From the NCBI RefSeq assembly GCF_001050375.1, contig NZ_KQ130482.1:62001-126000 (forward strand): 64,000 nt of DNA. The letters run 5' to 3'. Shown here in pieces: positions 1-8,518 of this stretch. Position 1 is the stretch's first letter; every line of letters starts with the position of its first letter. Source of the DNA: Catenovulum maritimum. Its GTDB lineage: Bacteria; Pseudomonadota; Gammaproteobacteria; Enterobacterales; Alteromonadaceae. The notes under the pieces were generated by a model. The model searched no databases. It was not told the origin of the DNA and worked only from the letters and a program-made list of their open reading frames with translations. The position numbers and the translations under genes are program-made.

Positions 1-3000
1 GGCTAGTGTGTTGATGTCGCTTTTCACGCCATCAGTATTAGCAGCAGAAGTTAGCTCAGTAATAAATGCCAATAAACAAGCAAATAATGATGTTGAAGTT
101 ATCGAAGTCAGCGGAGTTCGAGGTTCATTAGAATCAGCCTTAAGAGAAAAACGCGGTGCTTTATCTATTGTTGATGCCATTTCAGCAAAAGACATGGATG
201 CGCTACCTGCTCTTGATTTAGGTGAAGCCATGCAAGCCATCCCTGGTGTGCAGCTTAATACTGACGACTCAGGCCGTAACTCAGAAATTACCCTGCGAGG
301 TTTACCAGGCGGTTTCGCAAAAACCATGGCAGAAGGTCAATCTTTTGCTGTACCGAGTTTATCTCGAGGTGCAGTGGGTGAATCGAACCCATTTGGTGCG
401 TTTGAAGCAAGCACATTTGACGGTGTAACCGTAATTAAAGCGCCAACTGCAGATTTGCAAGAAGGTGGAATGGCCGGTGTCGTAAACAAAAAACTACAAC
501 GAGCACTCGGCTCTAGAGATGGTAAATACTCAATAGGTTTAGGTGGTCGCTGGGAAGAACTGACGGATGATTGGAATAAAACGATTAAATTATCTGCGTC
601 CAAACATATTATTAAAAATAAATTGGCCGTGGCGTTTAAAGTAGCTGGCTCTGAACAAAACTTCCGTAGTGACACCGCAAACTTCACTGAATATGTGCCG
701 TTAAACTCAGTTGAGAACAATTTAACTGTTGATAGTAATTTTATCAGTCGTGATGATTTAAACGCCTATAAAACCCAACATGGTATTAACGATCCACTAT
801 CTGTTATAAAAGCCATTGGTAAAGCTCATCAGGTTAGCGTGCATAATCGAGGTAATCGCGTTTCGGCAACTGCTAACATTGAGTGGAAACCAACAGATTC
901 ATTAAAACTAGGTGCCAATTTCCTCTATACCTTGAAGAAGATGGACGAAAGTAATATGGAAGATGCACAGTTTCAGGTTGATACCAGTGGCAACAATGAT
1001 ACTCAGCGAATTACACCGCTAAGCACCCCTATTCGTTTAGATAGCATTGATAACCCAGATTATAGACCTGGCATAGATGACCCTACTTTAGCAAAAATCC
1101 CTCAATATGCGGTCACTCATACAAAGTTAACTAATGTTAACTATAGACCTGTTAACCGCCTAACCTCGTCAGAGCAGGAAGCGAAAGGTGTTTTCATCTA
1201 TGCTAATTATGCGACAGACGATTGGGTAATTGATGCCACAGCCACCAGATCAAACTCAGTGAGCGAAAACGTTCAAAGCGGTTTTGATTTTCGTTTAACC
1301 AATAGCAGTCACCGAACATACACTGACTTAGATGGCCTTCCATATAAACCCAATTATGCACCTACGGGGCTTAATGCCGAGGTTAAGACAGGTGAAGGTG
1401 ATTTAAAAAATGCGTCTGCTACCATCACAGGGCTTGAAAATTATAACTTCTCAGATGTAAACAACGTATTTCAACAAATTGATCCTGTTACAGGTGAGCT
1501 GATGTATGACTTAGGCGACAAGTCTTGGCAGCGTTTTGCCAATGGCTGGCAAACAACTCGGGTCAACTTTAATGGTAGTAAACTAGATCCAAAAATTAAT
1601 CCAGCTAACCTCGCTGATTACCCAGAAGATTATTTCTACAACAAAGCAATTGAGGCATTGCAGAACGCGAGCAAAGAGCCGACCGAAGAGAATATTGCCG
1701 CAGAAATATTGAACCTACAGAGTAAAGTTGGCGGAAAATCAGTAGATTTTTATACATTCGGTCGAGTGCAACGCCCTACACGCGAAATGAAATCAGCTGA
1801 AATTAATTTTGAACGTTATACCGACATAGGTAGTGATGCCTTTAGATTAACCAGTGTTAAATTTGGTAGCCGCCACTCTCGTGAAACTTTAGAAGCTTAC
1901 GATAGAACCATAGGTGGAGGTGGTATCAACATGGGTCTAGTTCAAAGTACCGACTTCTTCCAAAACGGCTTAACATCTGACCGTCAAAACGAATATTTTA
2001 ATGGTGACTATCCTAAGCACTTCCGATCAGGCATTGACAACGGTTGGTTAGTGATTAATTCACAAAACATGAAGCAAATAGTACAAACCGATATGGTGCT
2101 TTATGACAAAGACGGTAATCTTGACCCTAATTTGCGTATCAATCCAGAAACGGGTTTTGCTGAACGTTTGATCTCTATTGAGGGCTCAACTTCTATCGTG
2201 AATCAGCAATTCCGCCAAAACTTTTATGCAGACCAAGCAATCAATGCAGCCTACTTAATGGGTAAATTTGAAGGTGAACTTGCTGGTTTTACTTATACAG
2301 GTAATGCAGGTCTTCGTTACGTTTCTACGTCTAATGATGTAATAGGTTCAGGTTTTAACGTTGACGGTAACGAAATTGCTGTATTAACCGAAAACAACTA
2401 CGAGCACACTCTACCATCACTCAACTTAGCCATTGATGTGCATGACGATGTGGTGCTGCGTACAGCTTATTCACAAGCTTTAGTTCGTCCAAACCTACTC
2501 GCACAATCGCCAAGCCCGATATACACCTACGACGAAAACCGAGTGACTTTAGAAAATTCTAAAGCTGAAGTATTACCTTATACCTCGAATAACTTCGACC
2601 TTTCATTAGCTTGGTACAACCGTGATGGCTCATCTATTTCTGGTGGCTTCTTCTACAAAGAAATTGAAGGGCAAATCGTAACCGACACAATTTGTCCAGT
2701 CGGTGATCCTGAAACCGCTGCCTTTTGGGGGGTAGGTGAAGTCGCTATTGAGGGCTCAAACTGTAAAGAAGTTGGTGAATTCGTAACGGATGAAGGCGAA
2801 ATTTACAGCAACCGAATTGTAAAAATTAAACAAACCTACAACAGTGATATTCCAGTAAAAGTATTTGGTTATGAGTTTTCAATGCAGCAGAAGCTCGACT
2901 TTTTACCTTACCCTTGGAACGGTTTTGGTGGCAAGCTTAACTTCAGCAAAATCGATGTAGATGAAGGTGCTGGTAGAGCGATGACCCGAATCGCTCCTTA

Positions 3001-3328
3001 TACATCGAACCTGATTGGCTACTGGGAAAATAACGGCGCCAGCATTCAACTTGTATACAACTGGCAAGATGAAAAACTCCTGAGTACAGGCCAAGAATCA
3101 GGCACCTTCTTAGGTACTGAAGCGCGCACCCAAACCGCAGGTGGTCGTATCGATCTTTCAGCTAGGTACAAATTTCGTAAAAGTCTAAAAGGTCTAACGC
3201 TGAACCTTAAAGCAATGAATGTAAACAACCGAGAAGAATACGAATACATAGCCGGTAACGATAAGGCAATTAGCCGTATTCGTTATCAAGGACGTATTGT
3301 CTCGCTCGGCCTTAGCTATAGCTTTTAA
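1..3328 (+). CDS. TonB-dependent receptor (5' end cut by window)
   Basis: Outer-membrane, TonB-powered importer, here probably for ulvan oligosaccharides. The frame is open to the left edge (codons before position 8 read Ala-Ser), so the visible GTG/TTG/ATG cluster at 8-16 lies inside the signal peptide, whose end TPSVLAAE is visible. A plug domain follows, with IEVSGVRGSLESAL and AMQAIPGVQL, the pattern of the TIGR01782-type receptors common in Alteromonadales and Caulobacterales. The rest is a long beta-barrel ending in an aromatic C-terminus (SLGLSYSF), as expected for BAM assembly. Two lipoprotein genes follow on the same strand, a layout that replaces SusC/SusD in Gammaproteobacteria. 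The substrate is inferred from neighbours only. Confidence 0.93.
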   Translation, partial: ASVLMSLFTPSVLAAEVSSVINANKQANNDVEVIEVSGVRGSLESALREKRGALSIVDAISAKDMDALPALDLGEAMQAIPGVQLNTDDSGRNSEITLRGLPGGFAKTMAEGQSFAVPSLSRGAVGESNPFGAFEASTFDGVTVIKAPTADLQEGGMAGVVNKKLQRALGSRDGKYSIGLGGRWEELTDDWNKTIKLSASKHIIKNKLAVAFKVAGSEQNFRSDTANFTEYVPLNSVENNLTVDSNFISRDDLNAYKTQHGINDPLSVIKAIGKAHQVSVHNRGNRVSATANIEWKPTDSLKLGANFLYTLKKMDESNMEDAQFQVDTSGNNDTQRITPLSTPIRLDSIDNPDYRPGIDDPTLAKIPQYAVTHTKLTNVNYRPVNRLTSSEQEAKGVFIYANYATDDWVIDATATRSNSVSENVQSGFDFRLTNSSHRTYTDLDGLPYKPNYAPTGLNAEVKTGEGDLKNASATITGLENYNFSDVNNVFQQIDPVTGELMYDLGDKSWQRFANGWQTTRVNFNGSKLDPKINPANLADYPEDYFYNKAIEALQNASKEPTEENIAAEILNLQSKVGGKSVDFYTFGRVQRPTREMKSAEINFERYTDIGSDAFRLTSVKFGSRHSRETLEAYDRTIGGGGINMGLVQSTDFFQNGLTSDRQNEYFNGDYPKHFRSGIDNGWLVINSQNMKQIVQTDMVLYDKDGNLDPNLRINPETGFAERLISIEGSTSIVNQQFRQNFYADQAINAAYLMGKFEGELAGFTYTGNAGLRYVSTSNDVIGSGFNVDGNEIAVLTENNYEHTLPSLNLAIDVHDDVVLRTAYSQALVRPNLLAQSPSPIYTYDENRVTLENSKAEVLPYTSNNFDLSLAWYNRDGSSISGGFFYKEIEGQIVTDTICPVGDPETAAFWGVGEVAIEGSNCKEVGEFVTDEGEIYSNRIVKIKQTYNSDIPVKVFGYEFSMQQKLDFLPYPWNGFGGKLNFSKIDVDEGAGRAMTRIAPYTSNLIGYWENNGASIQLVYNWQDEKLLSTGQESGTFLGTEARTQTAGGRIDLSARYKFRKSLKGLTLNLKAMNVNNREEYEYIAGNDKAISRIRYQGRIVSLGLSYSF

Positions 3329-3417
3329 CAAAGTAGCGCTTAAAGATTAATTTATATTGCAAAACAATAAGTTAAAAAATTTAGCAATATAAGAACAGTA
3401 TTTATAGGAATAATCCA

Positions 3418-5073
3418 ATGAAAAAACAATTTTTGGCCATATCTATTATGGCCGCACTGACTGGATGTGATTTAGACAATCTAGATGACTTAAAGGTGCA
3501 AGCAACCTTTGATAATGCCTTTAAAACAGAAGTCGGTTTTTCTGGTACCGAAGGTGCTGGTTTTGATGTTGAGCTCACCACAGGTCATGGTCAAGCATCA
3601 GGTACATTAGTTGTCAACGATGTTAACTATGGTGAAGCCGAACCTAACTATGAACTCACCCCAGAAGCCATGTATGGCACATTTACTCTATCGCCCCTTC
3701 AATCAGGTTATGCCACATGGAGATATGATTTAGATGAAACTAACCCAAAGGTGGCAGAGATTCTTGATGTTGCTGATGCGACACTCACAGATAGCTTGAC
3801 TATTACTACCTTAGATGGCACCACAAAAACCATCAACTTTATTATTAAAGGGGTTGACCCAACTCTGCCAGCCGAGGTTAGAGGTGCGTTGATTGCCAAT
3901 GCATCTATTCGTGAAACCTCTGCATTTGGGAGTGTAACGGCATACGATCCAAATTTTGGCCAATCAAAATTAGTCGCAAATGCGACTTTTGATCCAACCT
4001 CAGCTGAACTTTCCCCAACCACATTTGACGATATAGGCAAAGCAGTCGGCATTTTATCAGATAAAGGTTTTGGCTCGCTATTTATCTCGGAACAAGGTGC
4101 TTGGGAGTTTAAGGTAAATAGAAATGCCAAAAACCCAGAAGATGATACCCAAACACTTAAAGATATGTTACCTGAGCCAGACAGCACACCAGTAACAGAC
4201 ACTGTCACTTTCACCACGATTGATGGTACAGCGACTACCATGGATATAAACATTTATGGTGCGGTACCAAATTTTGTCGCTCGTATAGTGAATCCAGACC
4301 CTGTTTCCACAGATCCTAATGCGAATCAAGGCCATGTTAGTTTCCGCATCGATATGGATGTTGCTGGAGTATCTGCCGCTGCTGCTGCCGAAGGGAAATT
4401 GGTGTTTAAAGCCAGAATATCAGAAGACCTTACCAAGCCAGCCATTATTAGTATGAGCTGTAATAGCAACTGGCATCCAAGCGCAGAGAACAGAAGGCTT
4501 GCTTCTTTTTATATTAAACCTGATGGTCAATTTGAAATGTGGTCAGGTGAACTCAAACCAGGCTTTGATCACGATGATCGCGGCATTCCATCGTCAATGA
4601 CAGGCACCGATAATAAAGTAGTTTTCGACCAAGGTTTTGTCCCTGGTGAGTGGTCAGAATTTACTTTGACTTGGGAAGGCGCGGGCAAGACGACAAAAGC
4701 TTTGCTTGAAATGTGGTTAGATGGCGAGCGCTTAACCTCAGATCATCCAGCCATTCCAACCGACCCAACTCAAAAGGTGACAGCACAAAATATTGGTGGT
4801 TTTACCGTCAATCAATGCCTGAATCAACTTGCGTTTTATATTAAGAAGAGTGGCGACAACGACACTGGTGGTGTAGGCGACTTTTTAGTTGATGATATTC
4901 AATACTACACAGACATCAATGCAATTCCAAAAACCGATGCAGACACCAAAGCTTTGTTGAATGAAAAGTTCGCCAACAACGTACCTGGAGATGTAGTTAA
5001 AGAAATTACTGTGGGCACAAACAAACCATACAGCAGTTATACAACTGAAGACGTGTTGGTTGTTAAAGACTAA
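3418..5073 (+). CDS. VCBS-repeat surface lipoprotein, probable glycan-binding partner of the receptor
   Basis: Starts at ATG after AGGAATAATCC. The signal peptide ends in a lipobox (MAALTGCDLDN), so this is a lipoprotein. Two VCBS/cadherin-like repeats follow (about residues 30-145 and 150-285), each closing with a T-x-DGT strand and a GVDP or GAVP linker. The C-terminal part (about 295-551) looks like a concanavalin/LamG-type beta-sandwich with a VDDIQYY strand near the end. It lies 89 bp behind the TonB receptor gene and 37 bp before a longer relative, so the three are probably one operon. I infer a surface glycan-binding role like that of SusD, although no SusD fold is present. No catalytic motif was recognised. 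Confidence 0.8.
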   Translation: MKKQFLAISIMAALTGCDLDNLDDLKVQATFDNAFKTEVGFSGTEGAGFDVELTTGHGQASGTLVVNDVNYGEAEPNYELTPEAMYGTFTLSPLQSGYATWRYDLDETNPKVAEILDVADATLTDSLTITTLDGTTKTINFIIKGVDPTLPAEVRGALIANASIRETSAFGSVTAYDPNFGQSKLVANATFDPTSAELSPTTFDDIGKAVGILSDKGFGSLFISEQGAWEFKVNRNAKNPEDDTQTLKDMLPEPDSTPVTDTVTFTTIDGTATTMDINIYGAVPNFVARIVNPDPVSTDPNANQGHVSFRIDMDVAGVSAAAAAEGKLVFKARISEDLTKPAIISMSCNSNWHPSAENRRLASFYIKPDGQFEMWSGELKPGFDHDDRGIPSSMTGTDNKVVFDQGFVPGEWSEFTLTWEGAGKTTKALLEMWLDGERLTSDHPAIPTDPTQKVTAQNIGGFTVNQCLNQLAFYIKKSGDNDTGGVGDFLVDDIQYYTDINAIPKTDADTKALLNEKFANNVPGDVVKEITVGTNKPYSSYTTEDVLVVKD

Positions 5074-5110
5074 TAAAGCGCTGGATTAAAATAGAATTAA
5101 AGGTAAATCA

Positions 5111-7900
5111 ATGAAACGTAAATTATTAACTTTATCCATTGTCGCAGCGCTAACCGCTTGTGGAGACAATAGTAACGACGAAACAATTGGCTTTACACCA
5201 AATCCCGACACTGTACCTGAATTTGTTGGTGAATTTTCTGCTATCGCCACCAAACACGCAGAAACTGGCAACCCAACAGGTCAAGTGGTTATTACCGACG
5301 CAAGTCCAGGTGAATCGCTGTTTAAACCGCTAGAAGCCGTTGGCACATACGGTGAGTTTACATTTAGTGCAAACGGAACTTGGACTTATACCCTATGGGA
5401 TAACCCAAAAGAATTTTCTGCCACACCACAGCACCCAGATGTGACTGCATTAACTAAAGCAGGTTTACCTGATTTGGTTGAAACATTTACGGTTACCACT
5501 GCAGATGGCACCGAAAAACAATTCACCGTCATTATTCGTGGTATCGACGAACCTGCAACCTTTAGTGGTTCGCTTGAACGAGCGGTTTCACGCGATACAG
5601 GTAAAGGCGATACAGCTGGCACAGTTATCGTTAAAGATGCAAACCCAGAAGAAGCCTCGTTTAACCTAACCCAAACAACGACGCCTCAAGTTATGTACGG
5701 TGCAGCAACCTTTGACCCGACTACAGGTAACTGGACTTATGACCTAGATGAAATGAACGCAGATGTAATGGCGTTAACCGATTCTAGCCAATCGTTAACC
5801 GACAGCTTTACCATCACGTCACTGGATGGGACTGAACAAATGGTCAGTGTATTTATCTCAGGTGCAGATCCAGTAGCGGCAACTTTTGTTGCAGATAAAA
5901 CCTTAACCACCAATGAAGATGGCACATTCTCAGCCATGGTTAGTGCTAATACTGGCAGCTTAGCAAGCTCCATTGCTGTGACCGATCCTAACTATATGGA
6001 AGAAACCTTTAAGCCTTTAGATAATGTGGAAACGGCTTTAGGCCATGTAACAATAGATGCAGCTGGCGCTTGGTCGTATAACATCGACTACAGCAAAGAT
6101 GCCGTTAAAGCACTTTTATCAAAAGATGCAGTTGATCCACTGCCAACAGCAACAGACGTATTAACGTTTGAAACCATAGATGGCACGTTAGCAACGGTAA
6201 ATTTAACTCTTGAAGGCGCACAATTGGTGCCTGCTGTTGTTGATGGTTTACCTATGGTTGAAGATGGTGTTTCATCCTCAGCAGTGAATGTTAACTTTCT
6301 AACAATTACTGGTAGCTTAACAGTTTCTGACACTAACTCGTGGCAAGCAGCCTTTATGCCTGACACTTTAACCACTACTTACGGTTCATTCACAATTGAT
6401 GCTGCGGGTAGCTGGAGTTACACGTTAAGCAATGACTCAGTAGCACTGATTAACGCTGGTACATTAGCTTTACCATTTACTGAGCAAGTGACAGTTAAAG
6501 CCGAAGATGGTACTGAAGTAACCTTGCCGGTGTCTATTACCTCAATTGAAGGTGTAAACTATGGTGCGCAAATTGCTGGTGACAGCACAGGGACCAAAGT
6601 TTGGGTGATGAAAATACCAGGCCCAACCGAGGCTGTAGGTAAGGCAAGCTTTACTGTAAGAGTACCTGAAAGCAATACCAAAGATGTAAAAATACAGTTC
6701 CACGGTTCAGAATGGCAAGGAGGTGACGTCAGAGTTCACCTACTATCTATGGCTCTACAACCTAGATCAAACTCAATCTTTATTCTTGATGGTACAGGCA
6801 CCAGCACCACAGGTAATTCAGTCAAGCTTGATCAACCTTTAACTATGGGTGAGTTATTGAAGTTTGAATTGACTTGGGACAGTTCTGCTGACGCGTTAGC
6901 GGCAAACGGCGACAAACCTTTGCTCACGTTAAAACTTAATGGCAAGCCAGTCACAGGCACTGAATCAGCAAGCGGCTCTAGCATTGTTAATGGTGAATTT
7001 CCGTCATTCTCAACAGCTGATGTATCTATGTTAGATAAAGGACCTAAATTCTTTGCTGTCTGGACTAAAGATGATTTACCTGTCGATCTAGACGATTTCA
7101 TCGTTTATTCAGATGTTGCGGGTACCACAGAAGTCTTTAGTGAACACTTCGATGCGGATGGCATAGCAGAAGGCGTTGAGTTTACGCCTGACTATGTAAA
7201 TGCTGGTCTAACCAACACTAAAACTGTGGGTGTTGAATTCCCTGCAACCGACAAGTTCTTGCGTCTTTCTAATGACGATAGCAACTATGGTGGCACTACC
7301 CTTCAATTTCCGAAACAAGAAAAAGGTAGTGTTAGTTTTGATGTTCGAATGTCTACAACTGCACAAGCAGGTTACGCAAGCCTATTTGGTGCCACAAGTG
7401 GTAGCCAGGGAACCGCTCTGGTCGATTTTGAGTTCAATAAGTTTAAGGCCTTTAAAGTAAGAGGAACCACTGATAAACCAGGCTATATCCCTGTCATCCG
7501 ATACCCTATGGACGAGTGGTTCCCTATCGAACTATCTTGGGATGCGACTGGTGATGGTACTCCAACGGTGATCATGAAGCTCGACGGTCAGTTGGTGACT
7601 GAAATTCCTAACTTCACTCTTGCTGCTGACGGCTCTTTTGAATCGAACAGTACCGCTCTTGCCGATATCGCAGATGGTGTGCATAGAATTGCCTTTAAGT
7701 GTGGTTTTAAGTTAAATGACCCAGCCAGCGTTTGTGACTTTGATAACGTGGTTGTTAAAGCCGCAGATGGCTCAGAAGTAGCTTCTGAAAACTTTGATAG
7801 CCTTGAAGCGGGTGAAGATGCTATTACTCAAGATGAAGTTTTACAAAGTGGTATGAAAACCCTAGGTACTATTCTTAACGCTGATATTGTTGAAAAATAA
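5111..7900 (+). CDS. Large VCBS-repeat surface lipoprotein with two C-terminal beta-sandwich domains
   Basis: Lipoprotein: the lipobox is AALTACGDN at about residues 13-21. Four VCBS-like repeats span roughly residues 30-490. Each contains a YGxFTxxxxGxWxY strand and ends in an xxDGTxxxxxVxI strand. Two concanavalin-like modules follow (about 490-700 and 700-929); both contain FELTWD or IELSWD-type strands and a DLDDF or DFDNVVV ending, so they look duplicated. Start ATG follows AAGG. The gene closes the receptor operon and is followed by a strong bidirectional terminator. Probable role: cell-surface capture of polysaccharide or presentation to the receptor. This is inferred from position, lipidation and folds, not from a known enzyme motif. 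Confidence 0.8.
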   Translation: MKRKLLTLSIVAALTACGDNSNDETIGFTPNPDTVPEFVGEFSAIATKHAETGNPTGQVVITDASPGESLFKPLEAVGTYGEFTFSANGTWTYTLWDNPKEFSATPQHPDVTALTKAGLPDLVETFTVTTADGTEKQFTVIIRGIDEPATFSGSLERAVSRDTGKGDTAGTVIVKDANPEEASFNLTQTTTPQVMYGAATFDPTTGNWTYDLDEMNADVMALTDSSQSLTDSFTITSLDGTEQMVSVFISGADPVAATFVADKTLTTNEDGTFSAMVSANTGSLASSIAVTDPNYMEETFKPLDNVETALGHVTIDAAGAWSYNIDYSKDAVKALLSKDAVDPLPTATDVLTFETIDGTLATVNLTLEGAQLVPAVVDGLPMVEDGVSSSAVNVNFLTITGSLTVSDTNSWQAAFMPDTLTTTYGSFTIDAAGSWSYTLSNDSVALINAGTLALPFTEQVTVKAEDGTEVTLPVSITSIEGVNYGAQIAGDSTGTKVWVMKIPGPTEAVGKASFTVRVPESNTKDVKIQFHGSEWQGGDVRVHLLSMALQPRSNSIFILDGTGTSTTGNSVKLDQPLTMGELLKFELTWDSSADALAANGDKPLLTLKLNGKPVTGTESASGSSIVNGEFPSFSTADVSMLDKGPKFFAVWTKDDLPVDLDDFIVYSDVAGTTEVFSEHFDADGIAEGVEFTPDYVNAGLTNTKTVGVEFPATDKFLRLSNDDSNYGGTTLQFPKQEKGSVSFDVRMSTTAQAGYASLFGATSGSQGTALVDFEFNKFKAFKVRGTTDKPGYIPVIRYPMDEWFPIELSWDATGDGTPTVIMKLDGQLVTEIPNFTLAADGSFESNSTALADIADGVHRIAFKCGFKLNDPASVCDFDNVVVKAADGSEVASENFDSLEAGEDAITQDEVLQSGMKTLGTILNADIVEK

Positions 7901-7957
7901 CTTCACCAATACCCTGCAAACCTAACCTCGCGCGGCTTGGTCGCGCAGGTTATAAAA

Positions 7958-7983
7958 AAACCCCAGCATGTCAGCTGGGGTTT
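7958..7983. terminator. Bidirectional rho-independent terminator
   Basis: A 10-bp perfect stem, AAACCCCAGC / GCTGGGGTTT, with a 6-nt loop, flanked by A-tract on the left and T-tract on the right. It ends the receptor-lipoprotein operon and overlaps the end of the relic gene on the other strand. Confidence 0.9.
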
Positions 7984-8389
7984 ATTTTTTCGACTCTAAA
8001 AGTTTAACCAAACCCATCAATTGAGCAATGGTGTTTTTGCCCTTTTTTAGATATTGACTGATGTCGATAGTGTCGTAGTACTTATTTGAAGCAATCACGT
8101 AGTTATCAATGCGTGGTGACGGTGTAACTGGGCTTGGGCCGCCAGTGAAGCCCCCTTCAAACACCACCATTTCACCGTTAATCCACAACTAGTATTTAGT
8201 GTCGGCACTAATATAAGCTTTGGCTTGTTGGTCGAGGTTATCAATTGTAACTTCTTTGCGAAACGCCACCCAAGAATTGGAGATACTGGCTCTTGTATTA
8301 CTCCAAATCCAATCTGCTTGTCAGTTGACCGCGAGTGATTGAAAACTGGCCCCAATAAATAACAAGGCTAGGGATATTATTATATGCAT
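7982..8389 (-). pseudogene. Decayed alpha-L-rhamnosidase (GH78) N-terminal fragment
   Basis: Reading the minus strand from ATG at 8389 gives a signal-like start (MHIIISLALLFIGASF), then an in-frame TGA, then QADWIWSNTRASISNSWVAF, a lysine-rich strand and AYISADTKY. An in-frame TAG follows, then LWINGEMVVFEGGFTGGPSP and YDTIDISQYLKKGKNTIAQL, and a short unrelated tail before TAA. The order WIWS...RK...isAd..Y.lwiNG...Y...DIs.yLkkGkNtIa is the classic N-terminal beta-sandwich layout of GH78 rhamnosidases. All catalytic parts are missing. Two stops plus truncation make it a pseudogene. Rhamnose is the main neutral sugar of ulvan, so the relic suits this locus. Confidence 0.75.
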
Positions 8390-8415
8390 AGAATTTGTGT
8401 CATTCCTATATTAGA

Positions 8416-8435
8416 GCTAAATCAATATAAATAGC
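8416..8435. repeat. 20-bp repeat, copy 1
   Basis: GCTAAATCAATATAAATAGC occurs here and again at 22235-22254 in the same orientation, with partial similarity in the preceding bases. The ends GCTA/TAGC are inverted, so it may be a small palindromic intergenic element. Function unknown. Confidence 0.6.
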
Positions 8436-8463
8436 TTTAGTTTCTAGAGTTTGTTGAATAAAA

Positions 8464-8499
8464 AAGCCAACACATTGCTACATAACAAAGTGTTGGCTT
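8464..8499 (-). terminator. Terminator of the long ulvan lyase gene
   Basis: Ten-base stem AAGCCAACAC / GTGTTGGCTT. On the minus strand it is followed by TTTTTTATT. It lies 20 bp past the stop codon of the lyase gene. Confidence 0.8.
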
Positions 8500-8518
8500 G
8501 GATTAGGTATTAAAAGAT

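Noticed and set aside
3708-4253. 181-codon frame opposite the first VCBS lipoprotein
   Set aside because: Shadow of the repeat-rich gene on the other strand; no ribosome site and no protein-like domain.
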